Source: Micrasema longulum
Lineage: Eukaryota > Arthropoda > Insecta > Trichoptera > Brachycentridae
DNA: 64,000 nt
Direction of reading: 5' to 3'
Assembly: GCA_022494885.1 (NCBI GenBank)
Contig: JAGVSM010002414.1
Span: forward strand, 1 to 64,000
Shown here: piece after piece, positions 43,791 through 53,679 of the stretch
Layout of the letters: each line of letters begins with the position of its first letter
Position numbering within the stretch: position 1 is the stretch's first letter
The notes under the pieces: generated by a model
What the model was told of the DNA's origin: nothing
Database searches by the model: none
Seen by the model: the letters and a program-made list of their open reading frames with translations, nothing else
Program-made: the position numbers and the translations under genes

Positions 43791-44219
43791 GTTATCCATT
43801 AAAAATTAAATTTTAATTACTCACACAAAATTCTTTGATTGATTTTTGTTATTAATAAATATTGACATAAAATTTTGTTAAATGATCGTATAAACTAAAA
43901 CATCTAGTGAATCTGTAATTATGTTAACATTATATATTTAATTAAATTGAGTCCAATCACTGATTAACAAACAAAGTCATCCTTAGATCATTAAACCGGA
44001 ACTAAGGCCATAAGCAGAAACTGCTATTAAAACCGGAAACGAATAATTGTTTTCATTTTATCTGACTATTTCCGGTATAAAGTGCTGTTTGTTTTTCCCG
44101 CATGATAATAAACAACTTTTTTGTAAGCGGCAACGTAAAAAATTAAACGATGGATTTGTTTAGGAATTTTTATATATAATCTGTTTTTTATATCGCGAAT
44201 AAATAGTTATTTGGGTGAA

Positions 44220-44535
44220 GTTATGCCTTGGTATAAGAAAATCTAAAAAGGCCTTGATTTTTTAGGTATAACTTTCCCTAAGTGGAGGCGATATACCTGG
44301 CTAGGCTACACTATACGGTGGATGTCTCCCGAGAACCTAAACCACGCTTGCCTGTTTTACAAGGCATCAGGTTCTCGACGCTCGCGCTCTGGACATCGAC
44401 GTCTACAGTTTGTCGGCAATTCTCGTCTGAACAACGGAACGCGGACCTGATATAAAATTATGCACATGAGCTGGCCGCTCATTGAGAGGGCTGTGGAGAC
44501 TGAATACCATATTCTCTACCTAGAAAACGGACTTG
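44220..44535 (+). repeat. Family C repeat, copy 1
   Basis: ACCTAAACCACGCTTGCCTG, TTTTACAAGGCATCAGGTTC, then TCGCGCTCTGGACATCGACG and TTTGTCGGCAATTC. The same series is at 59880-60000. The surrounding part is GC-richer than the flanks. Broken protein-like readings occur, but I cannot name a family. Confidence 0.5.
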
Positions 44536-46195
44536 GATAAGCAATGAATTGTATCGTGTCATTCAATTATTTAAAATTTTATCTGCAGTAAAACATTATC
44601 AAAATAAAAATTACAAAGTAATATTGAAGCTTTTCTGACAAAATGCATCATGTCATTAAAACAAGTTTCGAGATAATAGCATTAAATACTTTTTTATTCT
44701 TTTAATGCATTAATTCCCCCACAATTTTCTTTAATCTTTTAATGTTTTTAACTTTGAAAGAGTAATCTTTTTTCTAGGCACAGCGTAAAATTGGAAATGA
44801 ACATCTAGCACCTATATTTAAAAATATTTTAAATACATAAAGACTATTGACTTAATACATTCTGTCAGTATAACCTCGGTATGTTTGTGTATTATTTCTA
44901 ACCCTTTTACCCCGGGTGTTATGTTTTACCTTAGTTTTATCGTAGTTGCGCATGAAACATTTCCATTTATGTAGAAGGATAAAAGGTTTAGACTGTTTTA
45001 GGGTAACCACGAGTACAAATAAAATATATTTATTTAAAAATTTTATCATTAATTATTTATTTGTATATCTTTTTAATTGATGTAATACAGTTAGATACGC
45101 TTTTTGTTTACGTTTCCACATTTAATTAACATCATTTAGTTATAATGTTTTTTTAATTTTGTTCTACTCCAAAAAAAATGCGAGCTCTTGTGCGAGGAGA
45201 GTGGATGGATTATCGTTCAGAAATTGATTTAAATAGTTAATAAATTACATGAAATAAAATTGACATATTTATTGAAGTTTGTCTCTGTTGATTATCTTGT
45301 TATGTATTTTTTTAATGGTCTTTTATTTGACTTTTTAGTTTTTTTTTCGATAATTTATTTATAGAGGCTTTTTAGATTGAATGTCTTTTAAAACATTTCT
45401 TAGTAGAAAAGCATTTATAAATTAATTACAAAAAAAATAATTATTTTTTTTAACAATATCTACAATTTTCACTAGTGACCTAGTTTTGTCGTGGCAAGTC
45501 CGATGATTTCATGTTTTTTTTTTACCTGGAAGAATCCAGCAGAAGTTTTTTTTCCACAAAAACAATTACATTATTCATTCACCAGAACATAGAAAAAAAT
45601 ACATACCATTCGCAAAAAAACAATCGTTCCTTTTTAAACGTACGGTATTTTTTCATTTTTTTAAATGTTACTCGTATGGTTACATAATTTTTGTCTACGT
45701 ATGAAATTTTCCTAACATAACACGGGACAGACATAATGTGGATGTAAGCCCGATTTTCGGGTGAGATTTTATCCCAAACAGTATTTGTTTATGGGTACTG
45801 TTTGTTTTTGTACGTTGGATTTTAGAAATTTGGTTGTTGCTATCGTCATTTTGGAGAATAAATCAATAAGCAACAAAAAAAGTAGGTATATCGACAATTC
45901 TTCTTAAGTTAACGGATAATTATCCTCGCTTCAAGCATTTTTGTCCTAATCCCACCCAATTTACAGTAACTTAATGTTCTTAAAATAAATATAAAAAAAT
46001 TATTTGATTATTGAGTACATGAAAATAACATTTTTATATGTATTTATTTGTTATGTAATATATTTTCTTTACTTACTTTGTATAATATGTGGAAATCTGT
46101 TTTTAGTTCTGAGTTTAAACACTATATCTGGTTGTTTACTTTAAATGTGTATGTAGAACTGTTGATTTCCCTAATAAAATAAAATAAAATAAAAA
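44536..46195. other. Long stretch without recognised features
   Basis: AT-rich. The minus-strand frame 44852-45049 is short and without a domain. No repeat shared with the window was noticed. Confidence 0.4.
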
Positions 46196-46375
46196 ATAAA
46201 CTTGTTAAGAATGAAAGAAATATGGAAGTCTAAGCATTTGGAAGGCTGGTGGCTTGTCGTTGTCTGGTTTAAGTGATCACTCTTCATGTTTTGTAACGTT
46301 AATTTTGAATTAGTTTAATCCGGCGTCAATGAACTTGAGATACCCGGCACTGGATTTGAGATACCCGGCACATTT
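46196..46375 (+). repeat. Family A fragment followed by a 21-bp-period direct repeat
   Basis: 46220-46305 carries ATATGGAAGTCTAAGCATTT and CTGGTTTAAGTGATCACTCT. At 46335-46350 and 46356-46371 TTGAGATACCCGGCAC is repeated exactly, 5 bases apart. Confidence 0.65.
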
Positions 46376-46604
46376 TTAAACGCTCACTACTTAAATAATT
46401 GACAACATCGCATCCCTTTCCATTCAAAAACTGGAGTAAAAAGACTGACGTATCAACAACTTGCTTTGTTTTAGTAGTGCATTGCGCGTGGGCTGAGGTA
46501 GGTGACTTCAAAGTCACTTCATTTCTTATATTCAGATTCTTTACTCTTACTCAATTTTTTTTAAACACAACCTGAGTGTAAAGTTCAATTTTTACCTATA
46601 TTAA

Positions 46605-46930
46605 CATATTACAACAGAGATGAAGAACATTTTAGAGAAGGTAATATAGAAGTCTATGCATCTACAGGGCTTATGACCTGTCAACGGCTTATTTAAGAGG
46701 CCACTTTACACACTGTGTTACAATCACCATTCTGCCCATATTCGAACATTTGTAATCCTTCGTTTTCTTTCATCTGTTGATGTTTGTGAATTAAGATTAA
46801 TTAAGTTAAAATGTATAGTTAAAATTATAATTAGATTAATTAAGTAAGCTAATTAGAATTCAATAAGATGAATCTCACCCATATAAATAAAAGTTTCAGC
46901 TCTTTAACTTCACAAACATCAACAGATGAA
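46605..46930 (+). repeat. Family A copy, core plus flank
   Basis: ATTACAACAGAGATGAAGAA opens the copy, then TAATATAGAAGTCTATGCAT, the GGGCTTATGACCTGTCAACG core and ACTTTACACACTGTGTTACA to a TTTCATCTGTTGATG end near 46788. From 46868 to 46930 a further piece (AATCTCACCCATATAAATAA, AACTTCACAAACATCAACAG) is in the opposite orientation. Confidence 0.8.
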
Positions 46931-46949
46931 AGAAAACAAAGGAATATAA

Positions 46950-47070
46950 ATGTAAATGATAAAAGAATTATTAAACAGTACTGCTCAATGTTTTTTTTTA
47001 AATGTCTGAACTTCAGATTATTTCGTCTTTTGCTTAATTATGTAGCACAGCTTTTTACGAGTTAAATCGA
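46950..47070 (+). repeat. Family B repeat, 3' part
   Basis: AAAGAATTATTAAACAGTAC, a TGTCTGAACTTCAGATTATT block, TTTTGCTTAATTATG and TTTACGAGTTAAATCG match 34495-34640. Confidence 0.6.
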
Positions 47071-47510
47071 AATTTTAGTACTTCTTAATATTTTTAAAAT
47101 GTGTAGAATTTAGCGGGTTGTTAAAAGTAAAGCTCTTAGTCAAAGATTGACAGAAAAAAACGATGTTTATATTTGACGCGTATTTATTACATGATTTATA
47201 ATATACGGAATCGTGTTATGAAGTATGAGAGTGCCAGTAATAATGCCTGATTTAGAACTGACTGACTAACTGACTGACTGACTGCACTAGACTACGTGTA
47301 TTAACTAATTGCCTGATGTTACCACACCCTGTGGTCTTTTTATGGACTGTGTTTTTTTGTTTTTTTATGTCTATATTACGGGAATGAGGGTAATGTACTC
47401 AAGGACGTTGCTCTGGATATGTCATCAGATTTCGTTTTCAAGTTAACGTCCTGTTTGCAATACTGTAGGTCTTGTAGAATATAATGCGTTGTACGAGATA
47501 TTACAACAGA
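47071..47510. repeat. Unique sequence with a (TGAC)n microsatellite
   Basis: ACTGACTGACTAACTGACTG and on to 47285 is a short tetranucleotide repeat. 47495-47510 is the TTACAACAGAGATG start of family A, which runs directly into the inverted repeat. Confidence 0.6.
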
Positions 47511-48744
47511 GATGAAGACCCCCGGAGATTTGCGAACGAAAAGAAATTTCAACCAACCGAAGTAACTTTGCTCAAGAGCGTTTTGGCCAATTTAATTTAA
47601 TGAAATGTAAAACACGCGACCCGTATTTATTTTTTTATTATTTTTTTACATAAACTGCATAAATTGTCTTTAACATATATTAACATATTGAACGTATGTA
47701 TGAAAAAAAAATACGTCTATAAATACGTAACAAAAAATGATAAAATTGCAACAATAGTAACAAATAGGTAAATAGACATCTTCTTCTTCTTCACGTGTTA
47801 TGTCGGGTCCCCCCGACGTTGACGATCACTTGGAAGAAAGCTTCTTTATCCTAAGCAGTGCAAAACAGTTCCTCCACAGTTTTAATCCTGGTCCATGCTC
47901 GGATGTTTCGAAGCCAGGAAAGCTGTTTTCTTCCGACCCCTCTACGTCCCTCGATCTTTTCCTTCATGACAAGCTGAAGTATGGTTATCACCTCTTAACA
48001 CATGGCCAAAATATGAAATCTTACGGAGCTTAACAGTGGTGAATAGTTCTCTATTAGTAAATAGACATAAGCAACCAAAAGTATAAAATAAATTAATACA
48101 AAAAAGGAAAACATTATTAAATATAACTAAAAGTTTAAGAAAATATATCAGCCTTGTCCTCATCTGATAACCATATCTGTGGAGCCTAGAGATAGGCGAG
48201 TGCATGTGATAGTTGGTCCTAGAACTTGCAGAACAAAAAGGAGATATGTGGCGGGTATGTCGACCAGGTGCATGAAAATTGCATTGGTTAACGCGTTTGG
48301 ACGAGGTTTCCACACTGATTATGTCATATTCAACATATAAATCACACAGTAATTAACAATTGGATAGGTAAAATACTGTGGAGGTCAAAGTTCATTGATC
48401 AATGACACATACACGCGCCAAATGATTTTGCATAAAATCTATAGCAACGACCCACGAGGCCACTCAGATTTTTAAAATTAAATTCTCGTACAACGCAACA
48501 ATATTTTGAGTTTGTCCAAATTTTCGTAGACAATGACTGGATTCAACTCCCTGGGGAGCTGTTTGTATTAACATATTACAACAGAGATGAAGAACATTTA
48601 AGACAAGGTAATATAGAAGTCTAGGCATCTACAGGGCTTATGACCTGTCAATGACTGGTTTAAGTGGCCACTTTACACACTGTGTAACATTCACCATTCT
48701 GCCCATATTGGAACATCTATATTCCTTCAATTCTTTCATCTGTT
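47511..48744 (+). repeat. Left arm of a 2.7-kb inverted repeat
   Basis: This 1.23-kb arm is matched by the reverse complement of 48966-50202. I checked it at the outer end (CCCCCGGAGATTTGCGAACG), across the LINE-G part, the TGCATGTGATAGTTGGTCCT region, the GACCTCCACAG...ATTTTA region and the inner end (TTCTTTCATCTGTT). Differences seen by eye are few: one base at about 47539, one at about 47565, a one-base length difference at the outer edge, a small change at about 48163, and two near 48709-48740. Contents from outside in: a unique segment, LINE-G 3' end (minus), the segment shared with 58030, and family A. Confidence 0.9.
47775..48060 (-). mobile_element. LINE-G C-terminus and 3' end inside the left arm
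   Basis: Minus-strand reading gives KLRKISYFGHVLRGD, then after a stop and frame change a GRKKTAFLASKHPSM-type block and a fading end. The 3' tail is (GAA)n, seen as CTTCTTCTTCTTC at 47780-47793. The pattern RKI.YFGHV.RGD is the classic C-terminal motif of insect non-LTR RT proteins. The identical copy in the right arm is 49655-49940. Confidence 0.8.
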
Positions 48745-49215
48745 GTTTCTTTTATCTGTCTCTCCAGGGAGTTGAATCCAGTCCTTGTCTACAAAAATTT
48801 GGACAAACTCAAAATATTGTTGATAAATTACCTGGTCCATGAAGAAGTATAGAAATTGAAAGAATAACATTTTCAGGCGTTGCCTAGTATGTAGGTGAAA
48901 TAATTCAATTAGATGAATCTCACCCGCATAAATAAAGGTTTCAGCTCTATAACTTCACAAACATTAACAGATGAAAGAGTTGAAGGAATATAGATGTTCT
49001 AATATGGGCAGAATGGTGAATGTTACACAGTGTGTAAAGTGGCCACTTAAACCAGTCATTGACAGGTCATAAGCCCTGTAGATGCCTAGACTTCTATATT
49101 ACCTTGTCTTAAATGTTCTTCATCTCTGTTGTAATATGTTAATACAAACAGCTCCCCAGGGAGTTGAATCCAGTCATTGTCTACGAAAATTTGGACAAAC
49201 TCAAAATATTGTTGC
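48480..49215. repeat. Family A, fullest example, spanning spacer and inner arm ends
   Basis: A GGGAGTTGAATCCAGTC plus TTGTCTACRAAAATTTGGAC plus AAACTCAAAATATTGTTG segment occurs in direct orientation at about 48768-48825 and 49159-49216, roughly 391 bp apart. Between them lie GGCGTTGCCTAGTATGTAGG, ATGAATCTCACCCGCATAAA, CAACAGATGAAAG-type sequence, the GTGTGTAAAGTGGCCACTTA core and TTCATCTCTGTTGTAATATG. This gives the unit layout of about 390 bp with a directly repeated flank. Inverted arms make the same core appear again at 48570-48744. Confidence 0.75.
48745..48965. repeat. Spacer of the inverted repeat
   Basis: About 221 bp separate the arms. The spacer is the middle of a family A unit (TCCAGGGAGTTGAATCCAGT through AACTTCACAAACATT). 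A transcript of the whole unit could therefore form a long hairpin with this as loop. Confidence 0.8.
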
Positions 49216-50202
49216 GTTGTACGAGAATTTAATTTTAAAAATCTGAGTGGCCTCGTGGGTCGTTGCTATAGATTTTATGCAAAATCATTTGGCGCGTGTA
49301 TGTGTCATTGATCAATGAACTTTGACCTCCACAGTATTTTACCTATCCAATTGTTAATTACTGTGTGATTTATATGTTGAATATGACATAATCAGTGTGG
49401 AAACCTCGTCCAAACGCGTTAACCAATGCAATTTTCATGCACCTGGTCGACATACCCGCCACATATCTCCTTTTTGTTCTGCAAGTTCTAGGACCAACTA
49501 TCACATGCACTCGCCTATCTCTAGGCTCCACAGATATGGTTATCAATATGAGGACAAGGCTGATATATTTTCTTAAACTTTTAGTTATATTTAATAATGT
49601 TTTCCTTTTTTGTATTAATTTATTTTATACTTTTGGTTGCTTATGTCTATTTACTAATAGAGAACTATTCACCACTGTTAAGCTCCGTAAGATTTCATAT
49701 TTTGGCCATGTGTTAAGAGGTGATAACCATACTTCAGCTTGTCATGAAGGAAAAGATCGAGGGACGTAGAGGGGTCGGAAGAAAACAGCTTTCCTGGCTT
49801 CGAAACATCCGAGCATGGACCAGGATTAAAACTGTGGAGGAACTGTTTTGCACTGCTTAGGATAAAGAAGCTTTCTTCCAAGTGATCGTCAACGTCGGGG
49901 GGACCCGACATAACACGTGAAGAAGAAGAAGATGTCTATTTACCTATTTGTTACTATTGTTGCAATTTTATCATTTTTTGTTACGTATTTATAGACGTAT
50001 TTTTTTTTCATACATACGTTCAATATGTTAATATATGTTAAAGACAATTTATGCAGTTTATGTAAAAAAATAATAAAAAAATAAATACGGGTCGCGTGTT
50101 TTACATTTCATTAAATTAAATTGGCCAAAACGCTCTTGAGCAAAATTACTTCGGTTGGTTGAAATTTCTTTACGTTCGCAAATCTCCGGGGGTCTTTCAT
50201 CC
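48966..50202 (-). repeat. Right arm of the 2.7-kb inverted repeat
   Basis: Reverse complement of 47511-48744 with only a handful of differences. The 124-codon frame at 49395-49769 and the frame at 49678-49911 mirror those in the left arm; they exist because the arms are copies, not because the frames are genes. The outer end stops at CTTTCATC (50202), after which a GC-rich segment with a minisatellite begins; the left arm's outer flank is different. Confidence 0.9.
49655..49940 (+). mobile_element. LINE-G C-terminus and 3' end inside the right arm
   Basis: Plus-strand reading gives TNRELFTTVKLRKISYFGHV and LRGD, then GRKKTAFLASKHPSM after a stop, and a (GAA)n tail at 49917-49934. It is the mirror of 47775-48060 and is related to the fragment at 14385-14640. 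Confidence 0.8.
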
Positions 50203-50469
50203 CCCGTCCCCGGGGCTATAACTGCAGCCCTTACGTCCGCAATCAGAATAGAATACGTGAGACACAGTTCCCGGGAATGGGACACAGTATCCCGTGAATA
50301 GAGCGCAGTATCCCTCGAATGCGACACGCGGACCCCACTTGGGTCACAAAGGCCCCCGCGGTTTCGTAAAGGGTCAAACTAATCGCTTTCATTGTGACTA
50401 TTATGGACCTTGCGCATATTACACCTACTAAAATTATGTATGTATAATTGCCAACATTTACCTATCCAC
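50203..50469. repeat. GC-rich segment with a 21-bp minisatellite
   Basis: Three consecutive 21-bp units start at 50259, 50280 and 50301 (GAGACACAGTTCCCGGGAAT, then GGACACAGTATCCCGTGAAT, then GAGCGCAGTATCCCTCGAAT, each plus one base), with a decayed fourth from 50322. On the minus strand the units are in frame and give a 7-residue repeat (SHSRDTA, LYSRDTV, SHSRELC). The block lies directly outside the right arm. The 89-codon frame at 50058-50327 bridges repeat and arm and is not supported as a gene. Confidence 0.75.
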
Positions 50470-50535
50470 ACCCAGTGGTGCAAAGGGCACTGAATCAGTT
50501 CTCCGATCGCAGCGTATCGGGATCAATTTTGAATA
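50470..50535 (-). mobile_element. SINE-1 3' fragment
   Basis: CACCCAGTGGTGCAAAGGGC, CACTGAATCAGTTCTCCGAT and CGCAGCGTATCGGGATCA equal the reverse complement of the SINE-1 body end. Confidence 0.65.
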
Positions 50536-50734
50536 TAACTATGATAACGTTCTTTATTGAGTTTTTTATATTGTAATGAAGAAAATATCTAGATTAGTAC
50601 TCCGTCACAATATGCACACTAAAACAATGCCCATGTATTATATATCGAACAAATTATTTTAATCGATACGTAAATGTATATTGAGGAATATCGAAAATCT
50701 TACTCCGTATTATTTTTTTTTTTTGATAGAAAGA

Positions 50735-50908
50735 AACATTTGTGTTCTTACGATTTACCCAAATATTAAATTTTGCGGGCCATTTTCAACGAGCTGTAAA
50801 TAACTCACTATAAGAAAATGGTAATCAAGTTGGGGTAGAGTTGGAATCGAACCACGGACCTTTGAGCCGTGATTCCGAGATACTAGTCACTGGACCACAA
50901 CCCGATAT
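50735..50908 (-). mobile_element. SINE-2 copy 2
   Basis: The minus strand starts at about 50908 with ATATCGGGTTGTGGTCCAGT, then GACTAGTATCTCGG and a B box GGTTCGATTCCAAC. The body is CTCTACCCCAACTTGATTAC, TATAGTGAGTTATTTACAGC and AAAATTTAATATTTGGGTAA. The A-rich tail is the T-run at 50711-50722. It is collinear with 34655-34850. Confidence 0.85.
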
Positions 50909-51184
50909 TTATAAAAATATTATTAAAGTTATTAAATGTAATGTGTACTAGCTATACATCACCGCGAAGGGATGAATATTTTGTTGACGAATTCAACACG
51001 AAGGACAATAAGTTTGTCTACAAAAAAATTTTTTGTCTGTTTCGGTTTTTTTTTGCAAAAACGCTCTGGAAATAAAAATTTTGTATTACACCAATATTAT
51101 AGTACGAGTTCTTACTTTCAATAATAAATTCCATCACTGAACTTAATTACTTATTATTATGAGATGTTGTTAAATCATAATTTT
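50909..51184. repeat. Small family B and A scraps in AT-rich sequence
   Basis: ATACATCACCGCGAAGGGAT (50954-50973) resembles the CACATCACCGCGAGCAAAGG block of family B. AAGTTTGTCTACAAAAAAAT near 51010 resembles the family A flank. Both are short. Confidence 0.35.
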
Positions 51185-51925
51185 CGTCATTCCCTATTCA
51201 CGCCTTATGGTGCATAGGGCACTGCGTTGGTATACCAATTGCAGAGTATCCTGATCATTTTTATTACATAAAGGTAAAATGTTTAACGCTTCAGGTACCA
51301 GTCCAGGGACTACAAAATATTCTGGTGTGAAAACACACTTTTAAATAAATGTTTAGTATAAAACATGTCAAGAATCCCTTGATTATCTTTCCCGAGATTG
51401 TTTTTGTGTCCTAGGTTTATAAAACTACCAATATTATCAATGATTTGTCCATTTAATAAGATGTTACATAATTGGTTTGCATCACTCATTACTTTAGTTT
51501 TTGAAGCATTCATTTTCAAGCTTTCATATATCCTAAAATCTCCGAAGTATTCACATTACTCAGAGAAGAAACTTTTGGATGCTTGTGTTCTCCCTGTACT
51601 GACATATGTCTGTGAAACTTTTGTGTTCACGAAAAAAAAAAAACACAAATTATCAGTGACACAGAAAGTCCGGCGACCCAGAACGGGGAGAAAAAGTGTC
51701 CGCAGACCTCAGACAAGGTGATCTGATGACATAAGACGAGTTGCAGGAAGTGGTTAGATGCGGTTGGCTCAGGATAGGGAAATATGGAAACTAAAGAGGC
51801 AAGCCTATGTTCATCATTGAACAAGAGACGGTTGATGATGATGATGATGTCAGGAATCAAACTCGAGACTTTTCGCATGTTAGGCAAACGCGGCAAACAT
51901 TACACCACGAGGCCTACAAGTTATT
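51185..51925 (-). mobile_element. SINE-1 copy split by a LINE insertion
   Basis: The SINE 3' half (51185-51376) and head half (51847-51925) are both in minus orientation. They are identified by CACGCCTTATGGTGCATAGG, AGGTACCAGTCCAGGGACTA and CACACTTTTAAATAAATG on the left, and AACTCGAGACTTTTCGCATG and ATTACACCACGAGGCC on the right. The break falls within the segment that reads ATGTCAACC.TATCGGGAATC in intact copies. Confidence 0.8.
51377..51846 (+). mobile_element. LINE insertion with inverted 5' part (twin-priming type)
   Basis: The left part (51377-51519) codes on the minus strand: KMNASKTKVMSDANQLCNIL, then NGQIIDNIGSFINLGHK, an RT segment. The right part (51540-51846) codes on the plus strand: KKLLDACVLPVLTYVCETFV, then a VRRPRTGRKSVRRPQTR stretch, SDDIRRVAGSG and MRLAQDREIWKLKRQAYVHH, the C-terminus. 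It ends in (GAT)n. ATGTCAAGAATC (51365-51376) and ATGTCAGGAATC (51847-51858) flank it as a 12-bp target duplication with one mismatch. The 5' segment inverted relative to the 3' segment is the hallmark of twin priming. Premature stops and a central deletion inactivate it. Confidence 0.8.
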
Positions 51926-52927
51926 TAAATCGTAGTGAAATTGCAAATAATTTGTCTTTATAAATGCATTTGTCTAATTATCTACTTTTTTACATCAATT
52001 TTGACCTCGTCACTGCGTAGAAGTAAATCCAAATTATTCTAAGAATCATATTTTGAAGTAGTTGCTTACATTGATCACTTGTTAACTCTTGGATGAGGTT
52101 CTGTTTATCTTGTTTCTGGTTTTGTCCACGTAGCATGATTTACTTGGAATATCGTACTGTGGTGTTATGGAGTATAGTGAATTAGTAAGATATTTCTACT
52201 ATTAAGTAAAGGTATCCCTTAGTTGAACTTTGATAGTCGGAACTTCAGTTATATAATGTTTTTTTATGGTATTCCTTTGAATAAGACTTTAATATAAATT
52301 ATGCTCTTCACAAATAAATAAATTGCTGACCGATATTTATCTAACTGCTTAACATTTAAGCAGTACAAACTTAACTAGATAATTCCGTTAGTTGTTCGTT
52401 CAGCTTCGAGTTATGTGTACGAACATGAGGTTCACCCAATTCGTGCTGACAAAGGCGAATTCTCGAGCGCGATAGAACGGCGAAGTGGTCAAATTGTCTA
52501 CTTCGCGATTTAGGCAAACCTTGCTGACGGGGGTAGATTCGGGGAAGATATGAGGGGGTGTATTATTATGTCTTTCGGGATATCGGCCAGGGAATCAAAT
52601 AGCAAATAAAACTTTTTTAGCATTCCTTAACACTTTATCTGAGATGCAATCGGAAAACATAAAGAGGATTTATTTTCTTGAATATTTTGATGAAATCTCA
52701 CAAGGATATATGGCTCCCTTGTTTCATAGTGGTTAGAAAAAATATTATAAAGTAAACCCATTAGGTCCCAACTTTTCAATGTAGACAAAATAATTGTAAC
52801 TTTTTAATACCATTCAAACACGTGATAGTAAACATACGTTTTTAAATACTTTATAATTTTTCTTCTATTCAATGTTGGCTCTGTAGTTGTCCACAATAAT
52901 AAAACGTATTGAAAGGTAAACTTTTTT
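51926..52927. other. Unique sequence, partly GC-richer
   Basis: 52370-52610 is richer in GC and not repeated in the window (AATTCTCGAGCGCGATAGAA, GGTAGATTCGGGGAAGATAT). No coding similarity was recognised. The rest is AT-rich. Confidence 0.35.
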
Positions 52928-52979
52928 ATGATTCTTCCAGTTTAAGCTTTTATATGATTCTTCCAGTTTAAGCTTTCAT
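52928..52979. repeat. 26-bp tandem duplication
   Basis: ATGATTCTTCCAGTTTAAGC plus TTTTAT or TTTCAT occurs twice in a row (52928-52953 and 52954-52979). Confidence 0.85.
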
Positions 52980-53679
52980 TTGTTAACGCCACGGTGTATT
53001 ACTGCCCCGGGATTTGACGCCGCGCCATTGAGATCAGAGATAGTAATATTAAACGCCAAAGTCTAAAAGTTGATTAATAGATTCATCGATGCATTCATTA
53101 AAATAAACCTATATTTTTAAACTTCGAGTTTCATCAAAATTATTCGAGTCTAATATTTCTTATTCAAGAATTTTTTATGCATTTACCGCTAATGTGTTTT
53201 TATTTTTTCAAAAGAAAAAAAAAACGAAAATCTCGGTGGTTTAAAAAATGTATACGTTATTTATTGTTTTGATTGACATCTGAAAATAATATTCATAGTT
53301 TCGAATGCATATTACGTAAATAACTGTCAAGACACGTGTTTATTATTTATTTCTACTAACCTAAAGTGTCAAGTCATTTCATTCAGTTCAGTTCAGGGCC
53401 AAAAATTGTCCCTTTTTATAGTAAATAATACAGTTTGATAAAACGTTTTGTTTGCAAAATTATGAGAATAGTACCTAATACAATTAAGTATGATAATAAA
53501 TATATTTTATGCAAAAACATATTAAACACCGTATTTACTCACTAGGTATTTATAAATACGTGTTCAAAGCATTGATCTATAATTTTAATTTAAGTCTTAG
53601 TAATTCTTTGAGAAAACAGTTTATTTTAAATATATATAAAACTAATAAAAAAATACGTTATATATAAAAATATGATAAT
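52980..53679. other. No recognised feature
   Basis: AT-rich apart from a CCCCGGGATTTGACGCCGCG spot near 53004. No shared repeat and no coding similarity. Confidence 0.4.

Noticed and set aside
47800..48033. 77-codon frame present in both palindrome arms
   Set aside because: It is the antisense of the LINE-G C-terminal region.
49395..49769. 124-codon frame duplicated in mirror image at 47942-48313, which could look like a conserved gene pair
   Set aside because: The identity comes from the inverted duplication. Only the last part is a LINE C-terminus; the front is non-coding repeat.
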